A stretch of 5,247 bases of DNA, taken from contig CAMJRV010000212.1 in the NCBI GenBank assembly GCA_946408315.1, positions 1 to 5,247 on the forward strand, written 5' to 3'. A model generated the notes under the pieces. The model searched no databases. It saw nothing but the letters and a program-made list of their open reading frames with translations, and had not been told where the DNA came from. The translations under genes were made by a program, and so were the position numbers. This stretch comes from an uncultured Bacillota bacterium (GTDB taxonomy: Bacteria > Bacillota > Clostridia > Peptostreptococcales > Anaerovoracaceae). Numbering within the stretch: the stretch's first letter is position 1; each line of letters starts with the position of its first letter. Below are positions 4,823-5,247 of this stretch, piece after piece.

Positions 4823-5247
4823 ATGAGTAGCTTTGATTATGCAAATGATTCAATGTTGGAGATGTATCTGTTTGAATCGACGACCCTTCTTGAGCAGCTG
4901 GACGAAATTTTACTTCAATCGGAGAAGGAAGAGAATCTCTCCGCGGACAACGTGAATGAGATCTTTCGTATCATGCATACGATTAAAGGCTCTTCTGCAA
5001 TGATGGAGTTCGATACCATAGCCCATGTATCACATAAATTGGAGGACTTATTTTATGTCGTTCGCGACAATGGAATCGACCAGGATTACTTCCAGGAACT
5101 GTTTGACCTGGTGCTTGAAGTATCCGATTTTCTGAAGGAAGAAGTGGAAAAGATCCGGCAGGGTCAGCGCCCTTCCGGGGAAAATGAAAACCTGATCTCC
5201 TCCATCGTCGATTTGCTCGAACGGATGAACGGCGCAGCCTCCAAAGC
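4823..5247 (+). CDS. cheA: Chemotaxis histidine kinase CheA (partial, N-terminal HPt domain)
   Basis: The reading frame begins at ATG 4823 and runs off the right edge with 141 complete codons. The peptide shows an HPt (P1) domain: helix A YLFESTTLLEQLDEILLQSE (15-34), then EIFRIMHTIKGSSAMMEF (46-63) with the phospho-accepting histidine at residue 52 in the H-T-x-K-G-S-S signature, then SHKLEDLFYVVRDNG (69-83). About residues 85-141 form further helices and the start of a linker. CheA autophosphorylates on this histidine via its kinase domain and passes the phosphate to CheY and CheB, acting at the receptor array with CheW. The kinase and CheW-like domains lie beyond the window. A bare HPt protein is possible in principle, but the linker-like tail and the sigma-28 promoter favour CheA. 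Confidence 0.88.
   Translation, partial: MSSFDYANDSMLEMYLFESTTLLEQLDEILLQSEKEENLSADNVNEIFRIMHTIKGSSAMMEFDTIAHVSHKLEDLFYVVRDNGIDQDYFQELFDLVLEVSDFLKEEVEKIRQGQRPSGENENLISSIVDLLERMNGAASK

Overview
The window comes from a motile bacterium, most likely of the phylum Bacillota (Clostridia-like). Three things suggest this: SinR/Xre-style regulators with strong AGGAGG-type ribosome sites, a paired FliK-like/FlhB-tail-like gene module resembling Bacillus ylqG-ylqH, and a CheA N-terminus of the kind I associate with clostridia. The genus cannot be named from this sequence alone. All recognisable genes relate to flagellar modification, flagellar export or chemotaxis. I see no mobile elements, tRNA or rRNA genes, or CRISPR arrays.

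Region by region: (1) Positions 1-199, minus strand, hold the first 66 codons of a CBS-domain protein resembling the N-terminus of PtmE-type sugar-1-phosphate nucleotidyltransferases, which activate sugars for nonulosonic acid (legionaminic acid type) synthesis. (2) Positions 200-293 are a compact divergent control region with overlapping back-to-back promoters on an almost perfect 21-bp dyad. (3) Positions 294-2102 encode a Maf-type (DUF115) flagellin glycosyltransferase, followed 9 bp later by an 82-residue helical protein of unknown function (2112-2360). (4) On the minus strand, reading from 4627 down to 2350, lie three genes apparently in one operon: an Xre/Cro-family repressor, a 507-residue FliK-C-like protein, and a 118-residue protein matching only the cytoplasmic tail of the export gatekeeper FlhB. 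This operon converges on the glycosyltransferase operon, and the two last genes overlap by 11 bp. (5) Positions 4628-4822 are a second divergent control region, with a near-consensus housekeeping promoter firing left into the repressor gene and a near-consensus sigma-28 (flagellar sigma) promoter firing right. (6) Positions 4823-5247 hold the N-terminal 141 codons of CheA, covering the phosphotransfer (HPt) domain and its phospho-accepting histidine.

Working model: the left side makes and attaches a nonulosonic acid sugar to flagellin, the middle operon encodes accessory flagellar export factors with a built-in repressor, and the right side starts a late-class chemotaxis gene under flagellar sigma factor. 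The gene families are read from the protein sequences. The regulatory links are inferred from promoter motifs and layout.
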